A stretch of 64,000 nt of DNA from positions 72,199 to 136,198 of the forward strand of contig JAGFNQ010000953.1 in the NCBI GenBank assembly GCA_024364735.1, written 5' to 3'. The translations under genes and the position numbers were made by a program. Position 1 is the stretch's first letter. The number at the start of each line of letters is the position of its first letter. Of the stretch, positions 45,066 through 56,640 are shown in pieces. Source of the DNA: Boesenbergia rotunda (taxonomy: Eukaryota > Streptophyta > Magnoliopsida > Zingiberales > Zingiberaceae). The notes under the pieces were generated by a model. It was not told the origin of the DNA. It saw only the letters and a program-made list of their open reading frames with translations, and made no database searches.

Positions 45066-47862
45066 TACACCTGATCACGGTTCGGAACTGACGGTTCGAC
45101 GGTTCAGAACTGTCGGTTTGACGGTTCGTGGGAGGTCAACCCTTAAGTTTAACCACCCAATTACGGTTCATGGTTCGAAATCGCCGGTTCACGGTTCGCC
45201 ACGGTTCGAGATTATCACATTAAAAAAATTAAAATTAAAAAAATTAAATATAAAATATAAAATATATTTAAAAAAAGGCTTGCACTTATTTAAGTTGCCT
45301 ACGTATCCCCTTAGGGTGTAGGGGAATCAAAGCCCACGATATTCTTTTACATTTTTATCCTTTTACAATTTTCATCACTTACTTCCATTTCCTCCCATTC
45401 CCATTGTATTCGTTCCTTCGGTATCAAATTCATAGACTTTGTCTTCTGAAAGTTGCATTCCTTGGATTCTTTTCTCAGCTCTAGTCTGATCGTCTAGTAA
45501 TGTTTGAGCTTTCAATGAGTCGGGAGACATAGTTGATTATCGTTCATCTAATATGTTGTCGCCGACACTGAACGTCTATTCCACAATAGCAGTTGCACTG
45601 AACAAGCTAAAATTTCTTTTGTAATCATGGAGAGAACAGGAAAGTTTTGAGCCTTCTGTGACCACCACTTTAAGATATCGAAATCTTCGCTATTTGCTTC
45701 ATTAAAATCTAAAGAAGTCGTAAAATAATTCTCAAGTTCCTGTGTAGAACTTGAGGATCCTCGTGGACATTTCGTCCATTCTTTTAATAAATGTTGTGCT
45801 TCTGTAAATTTTAAATTAGTATAGTAGGTTATTGTGTTTCAGAAATATTAGTTTGTATTCTCTATTTAATATAATATTGATTATAAAGATCATATAAATA
45901 ATTTCTAATATTATATATAATATTAACTGAATCTGGAGAAGAAGAATCTTTAATAGGAATTAAAGCATCATAATATAAAGTTAACATTTCTTGTAAAACT
46001 TCTAATTTAAATATAGGATCTAAAGCAAATGCAATTAAATAAATTTCAAGAATAAAATAAAAATATTTTTCCCATTTAGTTTTCATAGCTAATATGCAAG
46101 AATTTAAAGCTTTATTATTGATATGTTCATTTAATACTAATACTATACTAGAAAAATTCACTAAAACTAAATGTGCAGTGGGATAATAAACATTGAAAAA
46201 TTATTCAGTTGCATCGTTAAATACTTTTAAAATTTCACAAATATTGCTACAAATATTCTATTGTTATGAAAATAAATATATATTAGTATTACTATTTTGT
46301 GCAAAAAATAAACATAATAAATCTTTATATTGAAATGAATCTTGTAATAATTGATATGTTGAATTCCAATGTGTTGGAGCATCATATGAAAATTTTTTAG
46401 GTCTCATTCTATTAGCTTTACAAAATCTACCCTATTATTTCATCATATATGGATACTACCATAAATATGAAATTGCGATTCTAATTGGTTTAATATAATT
46501 TTCTAAAAGTTTTAATCCATCTTGAACACATAAATTTAAAACATGACATACACAACGAATATGAAAAAATAAACTGCCAATAAAAGGTTAACAAATAAAT
46601 TTTAGTTCATCTATAGAAGCGGTATTAGAACTAGTATTATCTAATGATATTGAAAATATTTTATGAGGCAATACATATTCTTCTAAAATTAAAATTAATA
46701 ATTTTACAATGTTATGGGCAGTATGTGATTCATCAAAAACTCTATAAGCTAGCAATCTTTCTTGGATGATCCAAGAGTTATCAATCCAATGGCAAGTCAC
46801 ACCTATAAAAGAATGAGTTTGCCAATGATCACTCCAAATATTGGAACATAAAGTAATTTTATTATTTAATTTACTAAATTCATCAATTAAATTCTTTTTG
46901 TCTTGTTTTACTAATATTTTAATTATACGAGTAAGTGTAGTCCTAGGAACACGTTTAGCACATAGATTAAGAGATTCTTTACAAAAATATTCAAATGTGC
47001 ATTTAGATCCAAAACTAAAAGAAATATGTTCTACGAAAATAAATTTAGCTAATGATTCTCTTAATTTATTATCAGAATATAAAAACAAACCAGAATCAGT
47101 ATTACTACCACTAGAAAATCTTGATAATTGTGCTTAAGAGCGGTTAAGTCCATATTCCGTCGGGTGCTTCATTTCTACATGTCATTTTAACGACCCATAG
47201 CCGCCATCGACTTGGAATTTGTAGGAAGCATTGCAATGCTTACATTTTGCACGTAATTCTTCTGACGGAAGTATGACATTCTTAAAATGTTTAGTGAAAA
47301 TAAAAGATTTTAAAAAAGGATTTTCCCGAACCTTAGAAGTAATCGCATCGGTACTTCTTTGTGTTTCGCGCATCGGAAGGTGTTGGGGTTGAGCCTCGGT
47401 TTCATCATCGGTGGATTGAATTTGAATATTGGGATTCTCGTGTGCTATTTCTTTTCCCCTCCGAGATCGAGATAATGAAGCTCTGTGACCACCTTCCATT
47501 GTCGTCGAAAGATGAAGCCGAAAACGCGTAGAGAATATAAAGTTGAGAATGAGAGTAGAGAAGATATGTGTGAAAATAATGAAATGTACTCCTTATTTAT
47601 AGGGTTTGGATCATAACGGTCACTAAATCATAGTCATTAATCAAAAAATAGTCAAATGATCTTAAACATTAAAAAAAATAAAAAAAAATATCTCCGACGG
47701 CTCTGAACCGCCGGTTAGGCGGTTCCACCGCAATTGGAACCGAAATTGGCCCAGCAGGACGTCAGGCCAGTTCCGGCTCAACCCGGTGAACCGGGTCAAC
47801 GAGCCACCCAACTTGTTGACCCAGGCCGGGTCCAGGCTGGACCCAACCCTTGGTCGGATCCA
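45066..47862 (-). mobile_element. Second hAT transposon (Ac/Ricesleeper type), decayed, 2797 bp
   Basis: A perfect 8-bp duplication CTCTGGGG flanks it (45058-45065 and 47863-47870), and the empty site can be read in the related LTR near 58.2 kb (cctctaggg). Terminal repeats are weak (TACACCTGATCACGG against TGGATCCGACCAAGG, 9 of 15). The ends are rich in 'acggttcg' and 'ccggttaggcggttcc' phrases. The interior holds a broken transposase on the minus strand. Confidence 0.82.
45420..47499 (-). pseudogene. Ricesleeper-like hAT transposase, several breaks
   Basis: Pieces in order from the right: a BED zinc finger (RAKCKHCNASYKF, then a stop, then HVEMKHPTEYGL), the core (LCSNIWSDHWQTHSFIGVTCHW), the DUF4413 region (MKTKWEKYFYFI, then FALDPIFKLEVL) and a frameshifted dimerisation domain near 45430-45690 (ILKWWSQKAQNFPVLSMI). 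Stops occur at the BED linker and near 47135, and frames are lost at 46161-46588. The enzyme is certainly dead in this copy. Confidence 0.88.
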
Positions 47863-47883
47863 CTCTGGGGGCGTGACACCGAA

Positions 47884-48240
47884 TACTCTCGAGAAGGTCC
47901 AGAGCAAGTCAAGAGTGACTGGATGATCGCGGAGAGACCAAGAGTAGGTTAGAGTGATTGGATGCTCACAGAAGGCTCGAGGGCTGGTTAAGAGTGATCG
48001 GATGCTCAATGAAGGCCCGAGAGGAGGCCTGAAGCAGGTAAAAAGTGATCGAATGCTCGCGGAGAGGCCTGAAGCAGGTCATAAGTAATCGGATACTCGT
48101 GGGGAGGTCCGACCCAGATCAAATCAAGAGTGATCGAATGCTCGTGGGGAGGCCTAGTCTGGAGCAAGTCAAGAGTGCCTGTATGCTGGCAGGGGCTCGG
48201 AACATATCAAGAGTGACGGGATGCTTGAGGGAAAACTCGA
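47884..48240 (+). repeat. Minisatellite inside the TRIM
   Basis: About eight imperfect units of 36-48 bp built on 'aggtcaagagtgatcggatgc' and a following 'gaggcc(t)gaag'. Two or three more units lie at 41460-41570, on the other side of the inserted solo LTR, so the array predates that insertion. Confidence 0.85.
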
Positions 48241-48280
48241 ATCATGAGAGTAATATTGGTCCTTTGTTTGAAAGGAGGAT

Positions 48281-48470
48281 TGTTGGGAACATAATTAAAG
48301 TCTCATATTGGAAATACATGAAAAAGATCATGAGTTTAGAAAGACAAAAGATATCTCCATCGGTATGAAGCCTTTTAAGTGAAGCTCAAAAATAAAATTA
48401 TGAGGGCTTATGTCAAAAGTGGACAATATCATACCATTATAGAAATAAGTGAATTCTTTTTGTCCCAACA
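48281..48470 (+). repeat. Right LTR of the TRIM (190 bp)
   Basis: TGTTGGGAACATAATT...GTCCCAACA, with near-inverted ends. It is followed by a weak primer-like sequence (TAATATCAAAGT), as if it also served as the left LTR of a second unit. Confidence 0.75.
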
Positions 48471-48532
48471 AGTAATATCAAAGTCATGGTCTAAATCAAG
48501 ATATATGTGTGACCTTAAACAAAGGAGGGGGG

Positions 48533-48651
48533 AGTTAATAATATCTCCATTTATAAGAGGTTTATTGGGTAGATCTTAAAAATAAAACTATGAAATCACT
48601 AGGATTTAGGTTCAGAATTGATAATATCACATCCTTATTTTAGTCCTAACA
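48533..48651 (+). repeat. Third, 5'-truncated TRIM LTR
   Basis: It matches the second half of the TRIM LTR (aaaaataaaactatgaaatc) and ends TCCTAACA, about 60 bases after a second short interior piece. Confidence 0.6.
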
Positions 48652-49451
48652 ATTATATACGATATTAAATAAAAATATGTCATGCTAAATATGAAAGAAT
48701 TCAGAGGTCAAAGAAGAAAACCATCTAATATAAAAAAAAATTGAATATATGAGAAGACAATTATAAAACAATGCTATTGCTTAATATGCAACATAAGCAT
48801 TTGCAATAAGTTTCTCCTTTTTTTTTTTTTCAAAATTCTATTTTTTAAAAGAAAAAATATATTTACCCTTAAAAAGTTTAATAAACTCTACATATCACTT
48901 TCCTAATATCTGCTTTAAAAAAAAAAATCAATCGTCAAAAGTAGAATGAGAATGATTCCACTCTCACCTCTCCATTTCTATACGTGGAAAGGTAAACTTT
49001 ATATAACTTTTCAATAGTCATGAAGAAGCCATGGCTTTCATTGACAGTTGCTGAGGCTCCATGGCACACAGATATTGTACTTAAATACAATTAATCACAT
49101 CCACTAACTTCCAACTTTGTTTATGTACCACTCAATGTGCTTTAATCTCCCGCATCCACAAACAGTCGCTACAAGGGAAAAAGAATGACACTGCAATTTA
49201 TGATCAATAAATCACTAACGGACTTAGTGTAATTAATATAAATATATCATCAGAGGGGATTCTAATGGCATTCTAGAATATGATCTACTTGAAGCTTTGG
49301 AAGTGATGTGGCGATCTCCTTTAGTCCCCCACTTATTTAAGGGGTCAAAAATCATGGTGAATTATCAAGTAGAGTCAAGATATGTCCAATCGTACCAAAA
49401 AATGACTTAATATAGCTTAGATGAGACCCATGTTTGATTAGACCCACTTAG
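48652..49451. other. AT-rich spacer
   Basis: A-rich and T-rich runs; no gene or element ends recognised. Confidence 0.4.
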
Positions 49452-49845
49452 ATCCCGACACCATTCTTGGTTTAGCTCCGAGCCTCGATATTATCTCTCA
49501 GTCTCAGATCCCGATATCATTTTTGGTTCAGCTCTAGGTCTCGGTATTAATTATCTCTCAGTGTCAGATCACGACACTATCCCTAATTCAATTCCAGGTC
49601 TCAACATTATCTCTCAATCTCAGATTTTGATATCATCCATGGCTCAACTGCAGGTCTCGACATTAACTCTCAGTCTCGGATCTCGATACTACCCCTGTCT
49701 CAGCTCCAGGTCTCAATATTATCTCTCAGTCTTATCACTCAGTCTAAGATCCCGACACCACCTATGGCTCAGCTCCAGGTCTTGACATTATCTCTCAATA
49801 TTGGATCCCGACACCATCCTTGGCTCAGCTCCAAATTTCGGTGTC
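49452..49845. repeat. 56-bp minisatellite, seven units
   Basis: Units begin 'gatcccgacaccat' and end 'ttatctctcagtctca'. The fifth carries an extra 14 bases (tatcactcagtcta). The units are 75-90 per cent alike by eye, so the array is fairly old. No coding frame is shared by all units. Confidence 0.85.
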
Positions 49846-49924
49846 AGACTCGAGCTTCATCTGCTTCCAAGGCCACTCCATCAACGTCACCTCTTTTCAT
49901 CCTCACGACTGACCTATGACCTGT

Positions 49925-50600
49925 TAGATCGATGGCGTATGCTAGAGGGGGGGGGGGGGGGGGTGAATAGCAATTTTTGATTTGTTCTTCCTACAAGTGT
50001 TAGTGCGCAAGCGGAAATAATAGCAATAAACACAAACAAACGCTAACAAACCTATTTACGAGGTTCGGAGATGAAGACTCCTACTCCACAACAGTCCATG
50101 AGGTGGACAATCCGTCGATCCTTCAGCGGATCACTCCCCGGATGCCCTCCGGTTAGCTCACGTAGCTCCTTGTGGGTGGAGAAACCTCGCCACAACCTTG
50201 AGTACACCTCTGAGCTCTAGAGACTACTAACAAGCCTTAACCAAGTTTATTTCGTCAAGAGTCTCAGCCAACACGAAGTCCTATTAAATAGAACTAAAGG
50301 CTGACAACTCGCCGCTAGTCGACTGGTCATTTACCAATCGACTGGTCCCACTCAACTAGCCAGCCAACGACTCTCTCAACGGCTAGTTTTTGGGTTCACC
50401 AGTCGACTGCTCCCAGGGCAGTCGACTGCTCCCAGGGCAGTCGACTGCTCCCAGGGCAGTCGACTGGTCTCGGGTAAGAAACAATTCTGTGAGTTTCTGT
50501 TTTTTGCTGGCAGTTGACTGTTATATCACCAGTTGACTGCCCAGCTTCTACAAACACTCTTCCTCACTCCAATGACCCTCCTCCATGTGTACGTTCAGGT
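49925..50600 (-). repeat. Copia LTR fragment of the C family
   Basis: Over about 350 bases it matches the LTR of copia C (gtgaatagc, gcaagcggaaat, ctcctactccaca, 'gctccttgtgggtggagaaacctc'). The common short G run near its end is expanded here to about 19 G (49947-49965). The right border is uncertain, and no internal region is attached on the left. Confidence 0.7.
50402..50458. repeat. Three perfect 19-bp repeats
   Basis: The unit gtcgactgctcccagggca occurs three times without a mismatch, followed by a partial one. It contains the SalI-site palindrome GTCGAC, common in this LTR family. Confidence 0.93.
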
Positions 50601-51904
50601 ACATTCCATTGGCTTACCCCTTGAAGTCTTCTTCCATCGGCTATCGTCCCTCGGATGCGCACATAAGCCTTCCCTTAACTTAAATCCTATATTTTCTCCC
50701 ACTTTTATCACATTAAAATATAACAAAAAATAGAGAAAAAAATTTGAAAATTATTCAGGGGGATGTACACAATGGATCTAAGGTTCTATATGTTTAATAA
50801 AAAAATTATTATCCTATGCATCTACGGTTCAATTTTTAGCTATATTATATTTTGTAAGAATTTTTTCTCCAAATGAGACACGAACTCTAAGGCATTGGGC
50901 TTCTGGACTGCCCGTCACAAGTGCTTCTCGATTTACTATGGTGACCGGTGGGAAACTTCCGTGGGACCGGGCCGGTCACTCGAAGTTCGACGTTACCCAA
51001 CCTCGTTAATCATTTATTTATATATTTACCAAAATTATTTTGTAAATAAAATAATTTATAAAATTAAACCTTGGATTTGCCTAAAATAATTTGAAAATTA
51101 TTTTTAATTTTAAAAAAACTTGAAAATTTTTGTCAATGTCAAAAAGAATCAACCTGAGCAGAGAAAATTTATCATGGGAAAACTATTTTTCTCCTATCTA
51201 AAATGAATATTTTTATATAAAAATAATTATTTTTAAAAATAAAGTCTTAAAAATAGATTTCTATGGCAAAATAATTTATTGATTTTTCTAACTATGTGAA
51301 AGACAACAGATATCTACCCAAAAAAACTTAATTTTGTCAAAGATCTATCTCTCAAAATTTTGAATTCAAAATTCCATTTTTTGAAAAAAAAAATCATAAA
51401 AAAATTTAACCGTCAAAATTTTCAAAAATATTTTTGCTTCTAGATAACATCTTTATTTATCACAAAAACATTTAAATTGAAAATAATTGAGCATAGAGTT
51501 TTAAACAAATTAATTTTTTAAAAAAGTTCAAAATAAATTAATTTCTATCAATTAAATCTTTAGAAAAAATCTAATAGGTTAAAATAGATTTCGGAGTCCA
51601 AAATAAATTCCTTCCTTTTAGATTTATCAAGAATTTTCTAGAAATATAATTTTTTTGGCACTTTTATAATTTAGCTCCTATGATTTCTAGTATACTAATT
51701 ATGTCCTCCATAATATTTACTGAATTTTAGAGAAGTAAAATATAGGTATGAATTTCTAGATAATTTTTCTAGGTGTTGCTTTGAATTAGAACTAATTCTT
51801 TTAATTTTACTTATTTTGTAGACCTGCATAGTCTTTCATTGTCTTTATAATTTAGTCCTAGTTTTACATAAAAATCTATTTAGCATCATATATTTGGTTA
51901 GGAG
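50601..51904 (-). other. AT-rich remnant, probably interior of copia F
   Basis: Very A/T-rich and without frames. The run 50880-51010 is more GC-rich and may be a separate insertion. It lies downstream of gag F on the minus strand, where the rest of gag-pol would be expected. Confidence 0.4.
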
Positions 51905-53395
51905 ATAGAAAACGTACCTCACTTAAACAGGTAGGTGGATGCTCCCTCTTCATCGATACTCTCCGCTAAGGTGTCTTCGTCATCTAATTCTTAGTGATTT
52001 ACCATTAGTTCAAGCCCGACTTATTCTTCCATTTTAGACTCTTTTGATGACGACTCGCTCCATGTTGCTTTAAGGTTCTTTTGCTTGGACCTTCTTGACC
52101 CTTTGTTCTTTAATTTGTGGCAATTATCCTTTATATTAAGGGTGAGTATTCGATTAAAATAGAACCGAACTGAACTGAATTAACTGAACCTAATCGATTT
52201 TTTTAACTAACAAAACATATCAAATTTTAAAAAAAAAAAGAACCAAACCGATAAAATATCGATTAATTCGTTTTAATTGAATTAACCGAATTTTTCTAGT
52301 TAAGGTTTAAAAATTTACTTTTGTTTAAAAAATTAATTTTGTTTAAAAATTTGATTTAAATATTAAAAAATAAGATCTAATATTTTGGGTTTTTACCAAA
52401 AATTTGATTTATTTGGTTTAACCAAATAAGAAATTTTAAAATCGAACTGAATCAACTAATTTTTTTAAGAAAAAAATCAAAATTCTGAATAAACTGAACA
52501 GAATTTTAAAATTTGGTCGATTTATTGGTGTAACCAAATTTTTTGCTCACCCATACTTGATATGTCCTTCTTCGTCATAGTTGTAGCACCTTACTTTCCT
52601 TTTACCTCATACAAGCTTCTTGGCCCATGTCCCATTAAACTTGTTAGTTTTAAAAAATTTATTGAATTTCCTTACCATGTAGGCTTTGTCATCCTCGCCA
52701 TGGGATGACTCTAAATTTTGTTTGATATTTTTGGATTTAAGTGCTAGATTTATAAAATTCTAAAGTTGAAAACAAACTTTCTAAAGTATTTACTTTGAGG
52801 TCTATGAAGATATATATAGTAGGAGTCGATCATTGGCATCCATTTTGGTATTCTCGAAAATACATTTAGAGCATACCTTAATGAATCTTGATTTGTCACT
52901 ATTCCTCCGAGGTTGTTGAGTTAAGTGATCAGTTCCTAGATCTGTGCGTGCCATTGAACCACCTTTTCTCCATCTTCCATCCAGAGGTTGGTTAGTCAAT
53001 TTTAGAGCAGATCTTGTCTTGATAGTTTGGCCTCCGAGATTCCTTTGTGTAGTTCTAGAAACTTTTCCTAGAGTTTTTTGACTGACTCGTAGGTGCAGAT
53101 CAGGTTCACTTCTTGAGGAGGTAGAACACTTAGCAGATGAAACTCTACCTTACCGTTGGTAACAAGGTAATTGGTTTGTTGCTTCTTGTTCTGAAGGTGT
53201 TCTTCCATTGCTTCTCCGTTCTCATCTCTAGGTATTTCAAAATCATATTTTATTATTAGTATAATGTCCAAAACAAGATACCTCCATTCGATTATTCCAT
53301 AGCACGAACTCCACCTCGAACTTCGATGGATAGCTGTTTGATCCAACCATCTTCTTGTTGCTTTAGTTGAAGGTTAGTCCTTCTAAGACGGCTGG
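51905..53395 (-). pseudogene. gag of copia F (UBN2 and zinc-knuckle remnant)
   Basis: From the right: YDFEIPRDENGEAMEEHL, LLSVLPPQEVNLICTYESVKKL, a TAG in place of Trp, then LTNLWMEDGEKVVQWHARI with further stops, and RYALNVFSRIPKW. The CCHC knuckle is seen as CYNYDEEGHIKY with a lost second Cys. A MITE sits inside the knuckle linker, and the acidic tail resumes beyond it (ATWSESSSKES-like, with stops). At least five nonsense codons. Structural protein of a dead element. Confidence 0.75.
52140..52552. mobile_element. hAT-type MITE in gag of copia F
   Basis: Ends GGGTGAGTATTCG and, inverted, GGGTGAGCAAAAAATT, with about 410 bp of AT-rich sequence full of 'aaccgaactgaa' phrases typical of GGGTGAGC-type plant MITEs. 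The flanks 'atattaa' and 'atacttg' may be a decayed duplication. Gag reading resumes on both sides. Confidence 0.65.
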
Positions 53396-53409
53396 GCTTT
53401 GATACTATT

Positions 53410-54360
53410 TGTTGGATCGGATGGTCCGATTAGAGAGGGGTTAATAGCTTGCAAATTGAAAACTCAATCTTTTGCTTTCTAAGATACACACTCTTAATTA
53501 AAGAATAAGATATAAGCATAAAAGAAAAAAAGAGACTCAGTGGGCTACTTGGTTACAACTAGGTGGTTGTTAATCCAAAACAGTGAAAACTCAACTACAA
53601 ATCTCCTTCGAGAAGATAGAGTAATCTCTTACAAACTTTGTAAGCTCAAAAATAATGTAGAAAATGATTACAGAGTATATATATTGTTTAACTCCTAACT
53701 CTAGAGTGCTATTTATAGTCCGCTAGGCAAAAGTTACCATTGCTGACGTGGTACTGGAGGTGCCTCCAATGTCATCTAGGGCACCATCAATGGATTAAGT
53801 TTCGTCCATAACACAATGGCTCTTCAATGGCTCTACCGTGTTAGAGGTGTCTTCAAAGTGATCTAAGACACCTCAGATACTGTTCATCCGAAGTGCCTTA
53901 GATGACACTTAAAGCACCTCGAGCATTGTTCATCTAAGGTACTTCCAGACACAATTGAGGTGTCTCCAGCACTATTTATCTGAAATGGTCAACTTCATTC
54001 GTTGACCATTTTTTGATCCACTCCCTTGGGTGATGCTCTAGTCATCTAAAGTTAAGCTAACCCAAACCCAACTCCCACATTCTCCTCAAGCAGACATCCT
54101 CCCGGCTTCTCGTCCCTCATATGTGTCGTGTGCGTCCTTCTCACTTCAACGGTATACTCTTCCGCAGCTCCTCATCCTTCGGATGCACCAAGCTCTTCAA
54201 TTTTTTTTCCATTCCATCCTTCTAGCTCATGGCGTCCTCTGCTCGACTTTTTATGTTTCTAAGTCCCTGCAAACTCAGACACAAGTCATCAAATACACAG
54301 GGTCTAACTTAACTCGGTTGATCAACATCAAAACTAACTCGACATCAAGGACTGACCTCT
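53410..54360 (-). repeat. 5' LTR of copia F, right border approximate
   Basis: It ends (minus strand) GATCCAACA beside a diverged primer site TAGTATCAAAGC (53396-53407). The TATA box CTATAAATAGC (53709-53719, minus strand) is followed by the usual leader. Around 53750-53960 a 'gaggtgcctcc / ggcacctc' theme recurs, comparable with the GGCGCC theme in copia A. Confidence 0.65.
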
Positions 54361-54821
54361 GACTCCTACCTTGAGCCACTTTAAGGAGAATGGAAGCCCC
54401 CTCAGTTGTGCCCTCCAAGCCTATACATCATTCGTAGGGGTCAGATCTATTTCAATTTCTTGTTGATTAAGGCATTATACATGATTTGATCTGTAGAGAC
54501 AAGAAAGTTAATCAGTTAAAAAGAAAAGTTAATCAAAAGCATGTCTTATTTAAGTGGTCTTCCAACACTGCCTTTGGACTTAGCCTCGGTAGGTGAAGCA
54601 GGGTCTCATTCTCTGTCAACAGATGAGCATTAAACTTCAGCCCTAACAGGATCTCATTGTGTCTAGATAGACTGGTTCTTACTGTAGTCATCTAGAAGTG
54701 CCTGAGATGCTAGGCCATATAGCCAGGGTGTTGGCCAAGTATACGGCTAAAGCGGCTTGACGTAGATGATGTAACTCGTCCATCTCATATACAGAGAAGG
54801 CTATTCATCTTAGAAATTACC
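54361..54821. other. Unassigned repeat-derived sequence
   Basis: No frame. It probably belongs to the same decayed gypsy element as the fragment that follows. A C9 run lies at its right edge. Confidence 0.35.
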
Positions 54822-55070
54822 CCCCCCCCACTCAGGCAGCAATGTCAAAAAGGTCACTAGTTCTATCTGCATAGGGTAAAATAGATAATGAAAGATACTA
54901 GGGTCAAATGAAAGTTGATACAATCGGAAAATGATTATTGTATTGCACATCAAATGATAGGAGTTGGGGGCTACCTGGGCCAAGGAAAGTTGGAAGTAGT
55001 GGGATAAGTTTTCGAAGAAAGGGTGGATGGGAAACCTAAGGTCACCTTCTAGTTGGCCTAGAAAACACGT
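54822..55070 (-). pseudogene. PF04195-type gypsy-associated protein, fragment 1
   Basis: The minus strand has an open frame without ATG reading FLGQLEGDLRFPIHPFF, then an aromatic-rich stretch, then QVAPNSYHL and a run of hydrophobic residues. This is the core of the 'putative gypsy-type transposon' domain (PF04195), also present in the longer gene at 57 kb but clearly diverged from it. Copia G inserted at its upstream end. Confidence 0.7.
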
Positions 55071-56262
55071 AATGTTGGTGCCGAAAGCACCAGATCGAAC
55101 CTGAGTTTTGATAATGGCAAAGGGTTCAAAGTTAAGGTTAAAGCGTTATCTAATGAATCTGTGAAGTGTGCAGGAAAGTCCTAGGTAAGCTAGGCACGAA
55201 GTCTTGACCTGCAGGGTTGAGCAATAAGTCCTGGTCGTGGACTGGGCACCGAAGTCCTGAGCCGGAAGATCGGGCAGAAGTCTTAGCCGGACGGGAGTTG
55301 TAGGCAGAAGTAGAGACGGGTCGAGGAACGGACGTCTTGAGATCCGGCAGTCTCGGAGACCGAGCAAAAGTCTAACCGGAGGAGCCGGTTGGCAAAAGGT
55401 AACTTCTTCAGAGTGGAGTAGGTGAGTACGCATTCCCCGGAAGAGGGAATAGTAGGCGTCGGTTCGACATAGGGTTCCATTTAGAAACCCAAAGTTAGAA
55501 CCACGACAGCGCAGGTTGTTATTTATACTTGATCTTATTATTACTGCTATTCTGGAACTAACCCTGGTTGCAGGAGCAAGAGGTTCGAGTTTTTGCATCC
55601 CAGGCGTCCGAGAACACAGACGCCTATTTTGATACAGGTGCCCCAGATGGGTTTCTTCCTGAGGCTGCGAAGCTCAGCTAGCAGGCTGCCACGTCAGCAT
55701 GGAAGGCACCCATGAGCAGTCAAGCACCCTAGATGTCCCAGGCGCCCTGGATGGGGGATAAACGTTGGCCGAGTCTGCGAATAAGGATGCACACAACTCG
55801 GTGACGTGGGAGGCGCCCTACAGCCTCACAGGCGCCCTGGACACCAGTATAAAAGGGGGTTCTGAACCCCCTGCTTCCAAATAACACTTCTTCCAACTCA
55901 AGCACTCAAACGCTCCGTGCAGATCTCCCGTGCTCGAGTTCCAAGCGCCAACAACGCTCAAGATCGACGACCTACTGCTCCATTCTTCAGATTACTTTCC
56001 GTTCGTCGGTATATTTGTTTGAAGTTGTTTCAATTCTGTATTCATGATTTAAGTTTGTAACACCTTTTTCCGAAATATAGAATTGCCTAACGAAAATGGT
56101 CGAGGACTGTGGGCCTTGGAGTAGGAGCCGTTGTAGACTCCGAACCAAGTAGAAAGAAAACGAGTTAGCATTGCTTTAATTTTCCCGCTGCGCAATATTC
56201 TTACATATCCAAAATTTTATCGATATTCACCCCCCTCTATTGATTCTAAATGATTCCACAAA

Positions 56263-56274
56263 TGGTATCAAAGC
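56263..56274 (+). other. Primer-binding site of copia G
   Basis: TGGTATCAAAGC, 11 of 12 positions to the methionine primer site, two bases after the LTR. Confidence 0.88.
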
Positions 56275-56489
56275 GGGTGGCTCAAATCTGGTACAACCAC
56301 CGATTGAGCAATTTTCGAATTTCATTTTAAAACATTTTTAAAATTTTCAAACGTTCGTAAATTTTCATTCATCAAGGTTGGTTCAACACCACTCGATTCT
56401 TATTTTTTTTCCTACCGCACTGCTAATCCAAGACTCAGTCTTGGAACAAAGTTTCTTTTTCTTTGTAATTTTTCAGATTAAAAAATTCT

Positions 56490-56640
56490 ATGGTCATGCT
56501 AGAAGGCTACAGCACCGCGAGACCACCACTCTTCTCAGGAGAAGATTTCTCATATTGGAAGAGCAGGATGGAGGTTCACCTGAAAACTCAGGTGGACATG
56601 TGGATCATCATCTAGTACGAACTAGAGATCCCTAAAAATG
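56490..56640 (+). pseudogene. gag start of copia G
   Basis: ATG then MLEGYSTARPPLFSGEDFSY, the same entry motif as gag of copia A (ARPPFFSGENF). It runs 41 codons to a TAG at 56613-56615, and the frame continues for about ten codons (ELEIPKNAQ) to the break with the neighbouring gypsy-type sequence. Confidence 0.82.

Larger units (their letters stand above)
41574..47878 (+). mobile_element. Gypsy solo LTR inside the TRIM, itself twice interrupted
   Basis: It begins TGTTAAATACC and ends GCGTGACA, flanked on both sides by CCGAA (41569-41573 and 47879-47883), so one LTR remains after recombination. It is homologous along its right half to the gypsy LTRs near 57.8 and 59-61.5 kb (shared phrases: gtccatccggactcatcaccc, ggagaggatttcat, ccgctgtaccgggaaggtgt). 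A second hAT sits close to its end and another LTR near its middle. The sequence at 41700-42020 resembles the GC-rich transcribed part of the 59.1-kb LTR. Confidence 0.85.
41195..48470 (+). mobile_element. TRIM-like miniature LTR element, split by a gypsy solo LTR
   Basis: Two short LTRs of about 200 bp flank an interior with no coding capacity. A primer site TGGTATTAGAGT (41402-41413, 10 of 12) follows the left LTR, and a purine tract GAAAGGAGGAT precedes the right one. The interior is only about 570 bp once the inserted solo LTR is removed. A third partial LTR lies to the right, so this is an LTR-interior-LTR-interior-LTR array. Confidence 0.75.
55073..56640 (+). mobile_element. Copia LTR retrotransposon G, 5' part, same family as A
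   Basis: It has a complete 5' LTR (55073-56260), primer site, leader and gag start, then is cut at about 56640-56650 by gypsy-type sequence. The LTR shares the opening TGTTGGTGC..GAAGCACCAGATCGAACC with copia A and the closing 'attcacccccctctatt'. A TATA box (TATAAAAGG, 55848-55856) lies after a GGCGCC-rich stretch. Confidence 0.85.
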
